A stretch of DNA of 64,000 nucleotides. Origin: an uncultured Lachnospiraceae bacterium. Its GTDB lineage: Bacteria; Bacillota; Clostridia; Lachnospirales; Lachnospiraceae. The stretch is taken from NCBI GenBank assembly GCA_902476265.1, contig CABSCP010000019.1, positions 12,098 to 76,097 of the forward strand. The letters are read 5' to 3'. The position numbers were made by a program, and so were the translations under genes. Each line of letters starts with the position of its first letter. Positions within the stretch are counted from its first letter, which is position 1. Below the pieces are notes generated by a model. The model was not told the DNA's origin and searched no databases. It worked only from the letters and a program-made list of their open reading frames with translations. Shown piece after piece: positions 15,642 through 23,204 of the stretch.

Positions 15642-17153
15642 GTGGCAGACGCACAGAACAATAACAATGCGAATACGAAAGCGCAGGAGCAGGATTTAAA
15701 CCAGATCTTAAAGGTCAGGAGAGAGAAGCTGGCTGCGCTGCAGGAAAATGGAAAAGACCCTTTCCAACATGTGAAATATGACGTTACGGCGCACAGCATG
15801 GACATCAAGGAACATTTTGACACCATGGAAGGCGAGACGGTCAGCATTGCGGGCCGTGTGATGTTCAAACGGGTCATGGGGAAAGCTTCTTTCTGCAACG
15901 TACAGGATTTGCAGGGAAATATCCAGGCCTATGTGGCGAGGGATGTGATCGGGGAAGAACCATATGCGGATTTCAAGAAATTTGACGTGGGCGATATCGT
16001 CGGCATCAAAGGCGAAGTTTTTAAAACAAAGACCGGTGAAATTTCCATTCATGCTTCCGAAGTGATCCTGCTTTCCAAGAGTCTGCAGGTCCTCCCTGAA
16101 AAGTATCATGGCCTGACCAATACCGATCTGCGGTATCGTCAGCGTTATGTGGATCTGATCATGAACCAGGAAGTGAAGGATACCTTTGTAAAGCGTTCCA
16201 AAATTATCAGCGCAATCCGCCGTTATCTGGACGGACAGGGATTTATGGAGGTGGAAACCCCCATGCTGGTATCCAATGCGGGCGGCGCTGCGGCAAGGCC
16301 TTTTGAAACCCATTATAATGCGCTGGATGAGGACGTGAAGCTGCGCATTTCCCTGGAGCTTTACTTAAAGAGACTGATCGTCGGCGGCATGGAGCGGGTC
16401 TATGAAATCGGCCGGGTATTTCGCAACGAGGGTGTGGACACCAGACATAATCCGGAATTTACCCTGATGGAACTGTATCAGGCATTTACCGACTATCATG
16501 GCATGATGGATCTTTCCGAGAACCTGTACCGCTATGTGGCCCAGGAAGTGCTTGGGACAACTCTGGTTCCTTACGGCGATCTTGTCATTGACCTGGGCAG
16601 GCCTTTTGAACGGATCACCATGCTGGATGCCGTGAAGAAATATGCAGGCGTTGATTTTAACGAAATCCATTCCGATGAAGAGGCGAAGGCTCTGGCAAAG
16701 GAACATCATATTGAATTTGAGGACAGGCATAAGAAGGGCGATATTTTAAGCCTTTTCTTTGAGGAGTATGTGGAAGAGCATCTCATCCAGCCTACCTTTG
16801 TGATGGACCATCCGGTGGAAATCTCCCCTCTGACGAAGAGAAAGCCGGAAAATCCGGATTATACAGAACGTTTTGAACTTTTCATCAACGGCAATGAAAT
16901 GGCGAATGCATATTCCGAGCTGAATGATCCTATTGATCAGAGAAAACGGTTCGAGGCTCAGGAAGAACTGATCCGCCAGGGAGATGAAGAGGCGAACTCT
17001 ATTGACGAAGATTTCATGAATGCGCTGGAGATCGGGATGCCTCCTACGGGCGGGATCGGTTTTGGGATCGACCGAATGGTGATGCTGATGACCAATTCAC
17101 CGGCAATCAGGGATGTATTATTATTCCCGACTATGCGCTCTTTAGATAAATAG
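15642..17153 (+). CDS. lysS: Lysyl-tRNA synthetase, class II
   Basis: Charges tRNA-Lys with lysine. The 503 residues have an N-terminal OB-fold anticodon-binding domain (about 60-165) and a class II catalytic core: motif 1 around FMEVETPMLV, motif 2 around FRNEGVDTRHNPEFT and motif 3 with GIGFGIDRMVMLMT near the C-terminus. The start is a GTG at 15642, supported by AAGGAG at 15628-15633; the N-terminal ~20 residues are a Gln/Asn-rich unconserved extension. Co-transcribed with greA from the promoter at 15006. No T-box leader is seen. Confidence 0.96.
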   Translation: MADAQNNNNANTKAQEQDLNQILKVRREKLAALQENGKDPFQHVKYDVTAHSMDIKEHFDTMEGETVSIAGRVMFKRVMGKASFCNVQDLQGNIQAYVARDVIGEEPYADFKKFDVGDIVGIKGEVFKTKTGEISIHASEVILLSKSLQVLPEKYHGLTNTDLRYRQRYVDLIMNQEVKDTFVKRSKIISAIRRYLDGQGFMEVETPMLVSNAGGAAARPFETHYNALDEDVKLRISLELYLKRLIVGGMERVYEIGRVFRNEGVDTRHNPEFTLMELYQAFTDYHGMMDLSENLYRYVAQEVLGTTLVPYGDLVIDLGRPFERITMLDAVKKYAGVDFNEIHSDEEAKALAKEHHIEFEDRHKKGDILSLFFEEYVEEHLIQPTFVMDHPVEISPLTKRKPENPDYTERFELFINGNEMANAYSELNDPIDQRKRFEAQEELIRQGDEEANSIDEDFMNALEIGMPPTGGIGFGIDRMVMLMTNSPAIRDVLLFPTMRSLDK

Positions 17154-17197
17154 ATAGGGAAATGTAATAAATTTACACTTTTTTAATTACTCAGGTA

Positions 17198-17227
17198 TTG
17201 CATTCCGAACAATAATCAGTGTAAAAT
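17198..17227 (+). promoter_or_regulatory. Possible promoter of the XRE-like gene and glf
   Basis: TTGCAT (17198-17203), 18-bp spacer, TAAAAT (17222-17227) in the 148-bp AT-rich gap after lysS. Weak match; no terminator hairpin is obvious after lysS. Confidence 0.4.
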
Positions 17228-17301
17228 AGAGTAGGAAAAGCCAATATAAAGTCATATTCAAAGCAAAATAATAGAAATCTTACAACAATGGAGGGAAAGA
17301 A

Positions 17302-17637
17302 ATGACGAAGGCACAGATTTTGAAGAAGGAAATATTAAGCCAGTACAGAAGCGTAAGGCAGTTTGCATTGGAGATGCAGATCCCTTACAGCACTCTTGTT
17401 ACCGCTTTAGAACGGGGAATTGACGGTATGGCTTACGGCACCGTAATCAAAATGTGCAATAAGCTGAATTTGAATCCTGTGGATTTCAGTTCACTGGAAA
17501 GGGATACCACCATCAGCGAACAGCTTCTGGAAAATCGTGTAATGCAGTACTATGTGAAGCTGAATCAGGAAGGCCGCGATAAAGTGATGGGCCTGATGGA
17601 AGATTTTGTACAGATCAAGAAGTACAAAGCGAAATAA
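17302..17637 (+). CDS. Small helix-turn-helix (XRE/Cro-like) protein
   Basis: A 111-residue protein. Residues ~10-60 look like a Cro/C1-type helix-turn-helix: VRQFALEMQIPYSTLVTAL gives the helix-turn-recognition-helix pattern and is followed by GTVIKMCNKLNLNPVDF, the typical third and fourth helices. The C-terminal ~40 residues are helical and charged and could dimerise. GGAGGG precedes the ATG. It lies 12 bp before glf, so it is probably co-transcribed and may regulate that gene. It could also act elsewhere; no cognate operator is evident. Confidence 0.75.
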   Translation: MTKAQILKKEILSQYRSVRQFALEMQIPYSTLVTALERGIDGMAYGTVIKMCNKLNLNPVDFSSLERDTTISEQLLENRVMQYYVKLNQEGRDKVMGLMEDFVQIKKYKAK

Positions 17638-17649
17638 GGAGAATAAAAA

Positions 17650-18774
17650 ATGCATTATGATTATCTGATTGCCGGCACAGGGCTGTTCGGCGCAGTCTTT
17701 GCACACGAAATGCACATCCGTGGGAAAAAAGTGCTGCTGGTTGAAAAGAGAGATCATATTGCGGGGAATATTTACACAGAGAATGTTATGGGCATCAACG
17801 TACACAGGTTTGGTGCCCATATTTTTCATACTTCGGATGAAGAGGTATGGAATTATGTAAATCAATTTGCCAGGTTCAACCACTACATGAATTCCCCGGT
17901 TGCAGTTTATAAGGATGAGCTTTATAACCTGCCTTTCAATATGAATACTTTCAGCAAAATGTGGAATATCAAAACCCCTGCCGAGGCGAAGGCCGTCATC
18001 GCTTCCCAGATAGAGAAGCTGCACATCACTGAGCCGCAGAATCTGGAAGAGCAGGCCCTTTCACTGGCGGGACAGGACGTATATGAAAAGCTGGTAAAGG
18101 GTTACACGGAGAAGCAGTGGGGAAGAGACTGCCGGGAACTTCCCGCCTTCATCATAAAAAGGCTGCCCCTTCGATTCACTTATGACAATAATTACTTTAA
18201 CGATCCTCACCAGGGTATTCCTGTAGGCGGCTATACAGGCATCGTGGAAAAACTGCTGGAAGGCTGCAGAGTGGTCACCGGGATTTCCTATCAGGATTTT
18301 GCCGCCGAAAATGCGGCCAGGCCGGAAGGAGAGCGGGACACCTGGGAGAAACTTCTTTATACGGGCATGATAGACGAATATTTCGGATACTGTTATGGCG
18401 CGCTGGAATACCGTTCTCTGCGCTTTGAGACCGAAGAACTGCCTGACGAGGATAACTATCAGGGCAATGCCGTTGTCAATTATACGGAGAGAGAAATCCC
18501 TTATACCAGAATTATCGAGCATAAGCATTTTGAATTTTCAACCTGCAAAGGTACGGTGATCACACGGGAGTATCCGGCGGAATGGCATAAGGGGGATGAA
18601 CCCTATTATCCGATCAATGATGAAAAGAACGGGGCGCTTTACCGGAAATATGAAGCCCTTGCACGGCAGGAAAAAAATGTGCTGTTCGGCGGAAGGCTGG
18701 GACAGTATAAGTATTATGATATGGACAAAGTGATCCGCAGCGCACTGGATATGGCGCAGGCAGAGCTTTCATAA
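17650..18774 (+). CDS. glf: UDP-galactopyranose mutase
   Basis: FAD-dependent interconversion of UDP-galactopyranose and UDP-galactofuranose, the donor for galactofuranose in surface glycans. The 374 residues match the bacterial enzyme. The N-terminal FAD-binding motif is AGTGLFGAVFA with an acidic strand end at LLVEKRDHIAGN; NVHRFGAHIFHT, YNLPFNMNTF, the YTEKQWG stretch and the late GGRLGQYKYYDMD are conserved Glf landmarks. AAGGAG lies upstream. No galactofuranosyltransferase or polysaccharide genes are adjacent, so its glycan product must be made by genes elsewhere. Confidence 0.95.
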   Translation: MHYDYLIAGTGLFGAVFAHEMHIRGKKVLLVEKRDHIAGNIYTENVMGINVHRFGAHIFHTSDEEVWNYVNQFARFNHYMNSPVAVYKDELYNLPFNMNTFSKMWNIKTPAEAKAVIASQIEKLHITEPQNLEEQALSLAGQDVYEKLVKGYTEKQWGRDCRELPAFIIKRLPLRFTYDNNYFNDPHQGIPVGGYTGIVEKLLEGCRVVTGISYQDFAAENAARPEGERDTWEKLLYTGMIDEYFGYCYGALEYRSLRFETEELPDEDNYQGNAVVNYTEREIPYTRIIEHKHFEFSTCKGTVITREYPAEWHKGDEPYYPINDEKNGALYRKYEALARQEKNVLFGGRLGQYKYYDMDKVIRSALDMAQAELS

Positions 18775-18788
18775 GATGAAAAAGAACG

Positions 18789-18820
18789 CGCCCTGCCGTT
18801 TGTATCCGGCAGGGCGTTTT
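18789..18820 (+). terminator. Terminator after glf
   Basis: CGCCCTGCCG (18789-18798) pairs perfectly with CGGCAGGGCG (18807-18816), then TTTT. It lies between two convergent genes but has T-rich sequence only on the glf side. Confidence 0.85.
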
Positions 18821-18824
18821 GAAA

Positions 18825-18926
18825 TCAGTGATGACTGCTTTTGTAAAGGCTGACTGCGGCCAGCAGATATTTTCCGCACAAAGCGGCAAGGGCAAGGACT
18901 GCTACAACGATTGTCAAAGCTGTCAT
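18825..18926 (-). CDS. Candidate 33-residue hydrophobic small protein
   Basis: A 34-codon frame on the minus strand starts with ATG at 18926 and ends TGA at 18825. Upstream (18933-18937 on the plus strand, read in reverse) is GGAGG with about seven bases spacing, a much better ribosome site than chance predicts. The peptide starts MTALTIVVAVLALAALCG: one predicted membrane helix (about 3-22) with a basic tail (LYKSSHH). It faces glf convergently. It could be a membrane microprotein or a type I toxin-like peptide; I do not recognise a family and see no antisense RNA gene with confidence. Confidence 0.5.
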   Translation of the reverse strand: MTALTIVVAVLALAALCGKYLLAAVSLYKSSHH

Positions 18927-19075
18927 AAATAACGCCTCCCATACATGATGCATGAAATGGTGATCCGGTTGTTCCTATAGTTATAGTATACCATATACCG
19001 GAACAAAGTGTGTTCGAATATTGTTAAGAATTGGCGGTGGAAGGAAGCTTGGCAATGGCTCCGGGTCCTGAACTG

Positions 19076-19118
19076 AGACAAAGTTTGTCTTTACAATGAT
19101 ATGGGCCTGCGGTAAAAT
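19076..19118 (+). promoter_or_regulatory. Promoter of the YihS-like gene with overlapping palindrome
   Basis: TTTACA (19090-19095), 17-bp spacer, TAAAAT (19113-19118). Immediately upstream and touching the -35 is the 15-base palindrome AGACAAAGTTTGTCT (19076-19090), a candidate operator. Confidence 0.6.
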
Positions 19119-19156
19119 GAAAGCAGCAAAATTGCGTCGAGGAAAGGAAGATACAA

Positions 19157-20425
19157 ATGAGCGAAATCAACAAAAAGTATCAGATTGATACAAAAGAGAA
19201 TGAGAAGTTTCTGGAAGAAATCCGGGAAGGATTGTTCCGGTTCGGGCACAGGTTCCCCTCTCCGGGCGGCAGCTCCTACTATCTGGGCGACGACGGCACG
19301 CCGTGGACAGACCGTAACCGCGAGACCTGGATCACCAGCCGCATGGTGCATGTGTACAGCCTGGCCGGCTTTTTGGGACATCCCGGAAGTGAAGAACTGG
19401 CGGATGCCGGTTTGAAAGGACTGAAAGGAGAGCTTCATGACGTGGAAAACGGCGGATGGTATGCCGGTCTGACTGCGGACGGGAAGATCCTCCCCAACAA
19501 ACAGTGCTATGCTCACGCTTTTGTCATCCTTGCGGCATCTTCCGCTGTCCTTGCCAACAGACCGGGAGCAAAGGAACTGCTGGATGACGCGCTTAAACTG
19601 TATGATCTTCGTTTCTGGAATGAAGAAGAAGGTCTCTCCTGTGATACCTGGAATACAGAATTTACCGTACTGGACGACTATCGCGGCCTGAATGCGAACA
19701 TGCATACCGTAGAAGCTTTTCTGGCGGCTGCAGATGTGACCGGAGACGAAAAATACCGTGTGAGAGCGGGCCGCATCATTGATCATGTAGTGGGATGGGC
19801 TTCCGACAACGATTGGAGAATCCCGGAGCATTTCACCAGTGATTGGGTAGCGGCATTGGATTGCAATAAAGACCAGCCGGATGACCAGTTCAAACCTTAT
19901 GGCGCAACGCCCGGGCACGGCATCGAATGGGCGAGACTGATCGCACAGTGGGCGCTTTCCACCTATCCGGAGGACAAAGAGGCGGCTTCCAAATATATTG
20001 AAGTTTCTGAAAACCTCTATTGCAGAGCGGTGGCGGATGCCTGGAATGCGGACGGTGCGCCGGGAATCGTGTATACCACTGACTGGGACGGCAAACCGGT
20101 GGTACATGACAGAATGCACTGGACGCTGGCCGAGGCCATTAATACTTCCGCTGTGCTTTACCGTGCGGCCGGAAAGCAGAAATATGCGGATGACTACGCA
20201 CAGTTCATGCAGTATCTGGATGAGAAGGTACTGGACCATGTGAACGGTTCCTGGTTCCATCAGCTGGATCGGAACAACAATCTGATCGGCACCGTATGGC
20301 CCGGGAAATCGGACCTTTATCATGCGGTACAGGCGACCCTGATTCCTTACTATGTGACGAACCTTTCCATCGCGCCCGCGGTGCTTGGGAAGAAGAAATA
20401 TTCCGCAAACGGAACAACAGTATAA
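19157..20425 (+). CDS. AGE-family sugar isomerase/epimerase, YihS-like
   Basis: A 422-residue (alpha/alpha)6-barrel protein of the N-acylglucosamine 2-epimerase family. It resembles E. coli YihS and bacterial mannose isomerases more than true epimerases, by WITSRMVHVYSLAGFLG, GGWYAGL, YRGLNANMHTVEAF, ATPGHGIEWARL and DGAPGIVYTTDWDGKPV. The catalytic His residues fit the NMHTVEAF and GHGIEWARL motifs. Likely substrates are aldose-ketose pairs such as mannose/fructose; a sulfoquinovose role is possible but none of the other sulfoquinovose pathway genes is nearby. Cytosolic, no signal peptide. AGGAAAGGA is upstream. Apparently monocistronic with its own promoter and terminator. Confidence 0.82.
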   Translation: MSEINKKYQIDTKENEKFLEEIREGLFRFGHRFPSPGGSSYYLGDDGTPWTDRNRETWITSRMVHVYSLAGFLGHPGSEELADAGLKGLKGELHDVENGGWYAGLTADGKILPNKQCYAHAFVILAASSAVLANRPGAKELLDDALKLYDLRFWNEEEGLSCDTWNTEFTVLDDYRGLNANMHTVEAFLAAADVTGDEKYRVRAGRIIDHVVGWASDNDWRIPEHFTSDWVAALDCNKDQPDDQFKPYGATPGHGIEWARLIAQWALSTYPEDKEAASKYIEVSENLYCRAVADAWNADGAPGIVYTTDWDGKPVVHDRMHWTLAEAINTSAVLYRAAGKQKYADDYAQFMQYLDEKVLDHVNGSWFHQLDRNNNLIGTVWPGKSDLYHAVQATLIPYYVTNLSIAPAVLGKKKYSANGTTV

Positions 20426-20465
20426 AGAAAACGGCAGTATCCTGCAGTCTGTATCCTGAAAAAGC

Positions 20466-20497
20466 GGTCCAAAACGGCGAGAAGTTTTGGGCCGTTT
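20466..20497 (+). terminator. Terminator after the YihS-like gene
   Basis: GGTCCAAAAC (20466-20475) pairs with GTTTTGGGCC (20484-20493) with one G-U pair, followed by GTTTT. The remaining bases to 20571 hold no gene I can support. Confidence 0.65.
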
Positions 20498-20571
20498 TGC
20501 AGGAACGGCGGCCGGAGGAAAAACAGGAGGAAGAATTTTCTTGTTTTTTTTATCCGTTTTAAAAAATTTAG

Positions 20572-20600
20572 TTGACGCGCCGTTTTCCTTGTGATATAGT
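20572..20600 (+). promoter_or_regulatory. Promoter of rpmG-secE-nusG(-rplK-rplA)
   Basis: TTGACG (20572-20577), 17-bp spacer, TATAGT (20595-20600). A ~100-nt leader follows, with a small ATGCTC/GAGCAT hairpin around 20634-20653. Confidence 0.8.
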
Positions 20601-20708
20601 CGAGTAGCGAGATGGAATTTAGGTCTTTTTTTTATGCTCTATTTTTGAGCATTCCCACAGAAAAGGGGCCAGCACGAATACAACAGAGCATGCACGGAGG
20701 TGGAGAAA

Positions 20709-20858
20709 ATGCGTACAAGAATTACATTGGCATGTACAGAATGCAAACAGCGTAACTATAACACAACAAAGGACAAGAAGGCTCATCCTGACAGAATGGA
20801 AACCAAGAAATACTGCAGATTCTGCAAGAAGCACACAATGCACAAGGAGACAAAATAA
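20709..20858 (+). CDS. rpmG: 50S ribosomal protein L33
   Basis: Small ribosomal protein, 49 residues, starting MRTRITLACTEC. It has the four zinc-ribbon cysteines C9-x2-C12 and C36-x2-C39, so it is the zinc-binding (C+) form of L33. GGAGGTGG ends just before the ATG at 20709. It heads the rpmG-secE-nusG cluster, the standard arrangement. Zinc-free paralogues exist in many Bacillota; none is visible in this window. Confidence 0.93.
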   Translation: MRTRITLACTECKQRNYNTTKDKKAHPDRMETKKYCRFCKKHTMHKETK

Positions 20859-20892
20859 TCTTCCGTGTGTTGCATTTGAAAGGGGTTTTCGT

Positions 20893-21090
20893 ATGTCAAA
20901 CGAAGAAAAGGCACCCAAGGTAAAATTCTTTGACGGTGTGAAAGCTGAGTTTAGAAAAATAATATGGCCGGATAAGGATACTCTGTTAAAACAGTCCGTT
21001 GCCGTCGTAGCTGTTTCTATTGCGCTGGGCGTCGTTATCGCGCTCATTGACCTTTTGGTGCAGTACGGCGTTAACTTCTTGACAATGTAA
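20893..21090 (+). CDS. secE: Protein translocase subunit SecE
   Basis: Essential small subunit of the SecYEG translocon. The 65 residues have the short single-helix form of Bacillota: a charged amphipathic N-terminus with FFDGVKAEFRKIIWPDKDTL, the SecE signature in which the conserved Trp-Pro precedes the membrane helix, then one transmembrane segment (about 36-60, VAVVAVSIALGVVIALIDLL). AAAGGGG precedes the ATG. It lies between rpmG and nusG as expected. Confidence 0.95.
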   Translation: MSNEEKAPKVKFFDGVKAEFRKIIWPDKDTLLKQSVAVVAVSIALGVVIALIDLLVQYGVNFLTM

Positions 21091-21106
21091 CAGTGAGGAG
21101 ATTCCT

Positions 21107-21625
21107 ATGGCAGAAGCAAAATGGTATGTAGCCCATACCTATTCAGGATATGAGAATAAGGTGAAGGCCGACCTGGAAAAGACCATTGAAAACAGACGTC
21201 TGGAAGACGAGATTCTGGAAGTGCGGGTTCCCATGCAGGAAGTCGTGGAAATGAAGAACGGTGCGAAAAAGACCGTCCAGAAGAAACTGTTTCCGGGCTA
21301 TGTTTTGGTGAATATGGTCATGAATGATGATACCTGGTATGTCGTCCGCAACACAAGGGGCGTGACCGGATTCGTCGGACCGGGGAGCAAACCTGTTCCG
21401 CTCACGGAGGCGGAAATGAAACCTCTCGGCATCAAAGCGGAAAATGTGTCCATTGATTTTGCGGAAGGCGACACCATTGTTGTTGTCGCCGGCGCGTGGA
21501 AGGATACGGTCGGTGCCGTTCAGAAGATAGACTACAACAAACAGACCGCTACCATCAATGTAGATCTGTTCGGCAGGGAGACTCCTGTGGAGATCAGTTT
21601 TGCAGAGGTGAGAAAATTACAGTAG
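21107..21625 (+). CDS. nusG: Transcription termination/antitermination factor NusG
   Basis: Binds RNA polymerase and modulates pausing and termination. The 172 residues comprise the N-terminal NGN domain (about 1-115), starting with AKWYVAHTYSGYENKVK and including FPGYVLVNM and GVTGFVG, and a C-terminal KOW domain (about 120-172) with FAEGDTIVVVAGAWKDTVG and LFGRETPVEISF. Length and motifs are standard. GAGGAG precedes the ATG. The 152-base gap to rplK contains no gene; a leader or processing region is possible there. Confidence 0.96.
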   Translation: MAEAKWYVAHTYSGYENKVKADLEKTIENRRLEDEILEVRVPMQEVVEMKNGAKKTVQKKLFPGYVLVNMVMNDDTWYVVRNTRGVTGFVGPGSKPVPLTEAEMKPLGIKAENVSIDFAEGDTIVVVAGAWKDTVGAVQKIDYNKQTATINVDLFGRETPVEISFAEVRKLQ

Positions 21626-21777
21626 GCGGCAGAACTCCTTTTTACGGGGAGGAAATGCGCCGTACAGTTACAGTTGATGTTCAGTGGAGCAATCCGTTGA
21701 GCTGTGGAAGCAGTGTCCTGCCGATGGAGCAGGGAAAACGCTGCGCCATACCACAATATATTTAGGAGGTGCCTAAA

Positions 21778-22203
21778 ATGGCAAAGAAAGTTACTGGTTA
21801 CATTAAGTTACAGATTCCTGCTGGCAAGGCAACACCGGCTCCCCCGGTAGGTCCTGCACTCGGTCAGCATGGCGTTAACATCGTTGAATTCACAAAGCAG
21901 TTCAATGCAAGAACAGCGGATAAAGGCGATGTTATCATTCCTGTTGTTATCACTGTTTATGCAGATAGAAGCTTCAGCTTCATTACCAAGACTCCGCCTG
22001 CAGCAGTATTACTGAAGAAAGCATGCAACTTAAAGAGCGCATCCGCAGTGCCCAACAAGACAAAGGTTGCAACGATTTCCAAGGACAAGGTTCGTGAAAT
22101 CGCTGAATTGAAAATGCCTGACTTAAATGCAGCGAGCATTGAAGCTGCAATGAGCATGATCGCGGGTACCGCAAGAAGCATGGGTATCGTAGTAGAAGAC
22201 TAA
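21778..22203 (+). CDS. rplK: 50S ribosomal protein L11
   Basis: Part of the GTPase-associated centre of the ribosome with L10/L7/L12. The 141 residues are the standard length, with the N-terminal domain (KLQIPAGKATPAPPVGPALG) and the 23S-rRNA-binding C-terminal domain (about 75-141). The start is ATG 21778, seven bases after AGGAGGT; the in-frame GTG at 21769 overlaps that site and is rejected. rplA follows in the classical L11 operon order. Confidence 0.97.
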   Translation: MAKKVTGYIKLQIPAGKATPAPPVGPALGQHGVNIVEFTKQFNARTADKGDVIIPVVITVYADRSFSFITKTPPAAVLLKKACNLKSASAVPNKTKVATISKDKVREIAELKMPDLNAASIEAAMSMIAGTARSMGIVVED

Positions 22204-22272
22204 TAATTTGCAGATAACTGGGAGTAATGCCGGACAAAGGTGTTACGTTAACAACCAATGGAGGAAATGGAA

Positions 22273-22965
22273 ATGAAACATGGAAAGAAATATGGCGAAG
22301 CTGCTAAGTTAGTAGATCGCGCAACACAGTATGATCCTGCTGATGCGATTGCATTGGTGAAGAAAACAGCAACGGCTAAATTTGATGAAACCGTTGAAGT
22401 TCATATCAGAACAGGCTGTGACGGCCGTCATGCGGAACAGCAGATCCGTGGCGCGGTTGTACTGCCTAACGGAACTGGTAAGACTGTAAAAGTTCTGGTT
22501 TTCGCCAAGGGCGCAAAGCTGGATGAAGCACAGGCAGCAGGCGCTGACTTCGTAGGCGGCGACGAGCTGATCCCCAGAATCCAGAACGAAGGCTGGCTGG
22601 ATTTCGACGTTGTAGTTGCAACTCCTGATATGATGGGCGTTGTAGGCCGTCTGGGTAAGATCCTCGGACCGAAAGGCTTAATGCCTAACCCTAAGGCCGG
22701 CACTGTTACCATGGATGTAACAAAAGCGATCAACGATATCAAAGCCGGTAAGATCGAGTACAGACTTGATAAATCCAATATTATCCACGTTCCCGTAGGC
22801 AAAGCTTCCTTCACGGAAGAAGCGCTGCAGGAGAACTACAAAGCGCTGATGGATGCGATTATGAAAGCAAAACCCAGCGCACTGAAAGGTCAGTATTTAA
22901 AGAGCATCACTCTGGCGACCACAATGGGCCCTGGTGTGAAAGTCTCCACCGCTAAATACTGTTAA
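22273..22965 (+). CDS. rplA: 50S ribosomal protein L1
   Basis: Forms the L1 stalk and, in many bacteria, represses its own operon by binding the leader mRNA. The 230 residues start KHGKKYGEAAKLVD and carry the two-domain L1 fold; DMMGVVGRLGKILGPKGLMPN is the signature loop at about 120-140. The ATG at 22273 is chosen because GGAGG at 22260 sits at the right distance; ATGs at 22258 and 22267 overlap it. A terminator follows at 23007, separating L1 from rplJ, which is unusual. Confidence 0.96.
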   Translation: MKHGKKYGEAAKLVDRATQYDPADAIALVKKTATAKFDETVEVHIRTGCDGRHAEQQIRGAVVLPNGTGKTVKVLVFAKGAKLDEAQAAGADFVGGDELIPRIQNEGWLDFDVVVATPDMMGVVGRLGKILGPKGLMPNPKAGTVTMDVTKAINDIKAGKIEYRLDKSNIIHVPVGKASFTEEALQENYKALMDAIMKAKPSALKGQYLKSITLATTMGPGVKVSTAKYC

Positions 22966-23006
22966 TTCCAGAAAAACAAAAAGAGTGCGTGCTGCTCTGA
23001 AAAGAT

Positions 23007-23038
23007 AGCCCCCGGATCGGATGGATCCAGGGGCTTTT
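23007..23038 (+). terminator. Terminator after rplA
   Basis: AGCCCCCGGATC (23007-23018) pairs with GATCCAGGGGCT (23024-23035) with one mismatch, then TTTT. It ends the L11-L1 unit. Confidence 0.8.
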
Positions 23039-23083
23039 AAATTTCTGCGGTTGTCTCCCGGGACCGGACGGAATCGCCCGCAC

Positions 23084-23112
23084 TTGACGATCGGGTGGAT
23101 ACAGGTTAGAAT
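23084..23112 (+). promoter_or_regulatory. Promoter of the capA-like gene
   Basis: TTGACG (23084-23089), 17-bp spacer, TAGAAT (23107-23112). Confidence 0.72.
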
Positions 23113-23204
23113 TTTATTATCTGAGAATGTCTGCGCAGGCAGACATATCCGTTTCGCAATGGGCTGCGCAACTTGGCAGCATCGGCTGTGATAAAGGAGA
23201 GGGA

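Noticed and set aside
19091..20323. Minus-strand frame of 410 codons opposite the YihS-like gene
   Set aside because: Antisense shadow; the plus-strand protein has strong family motifs, and the reverse frame has no recognisable domain.
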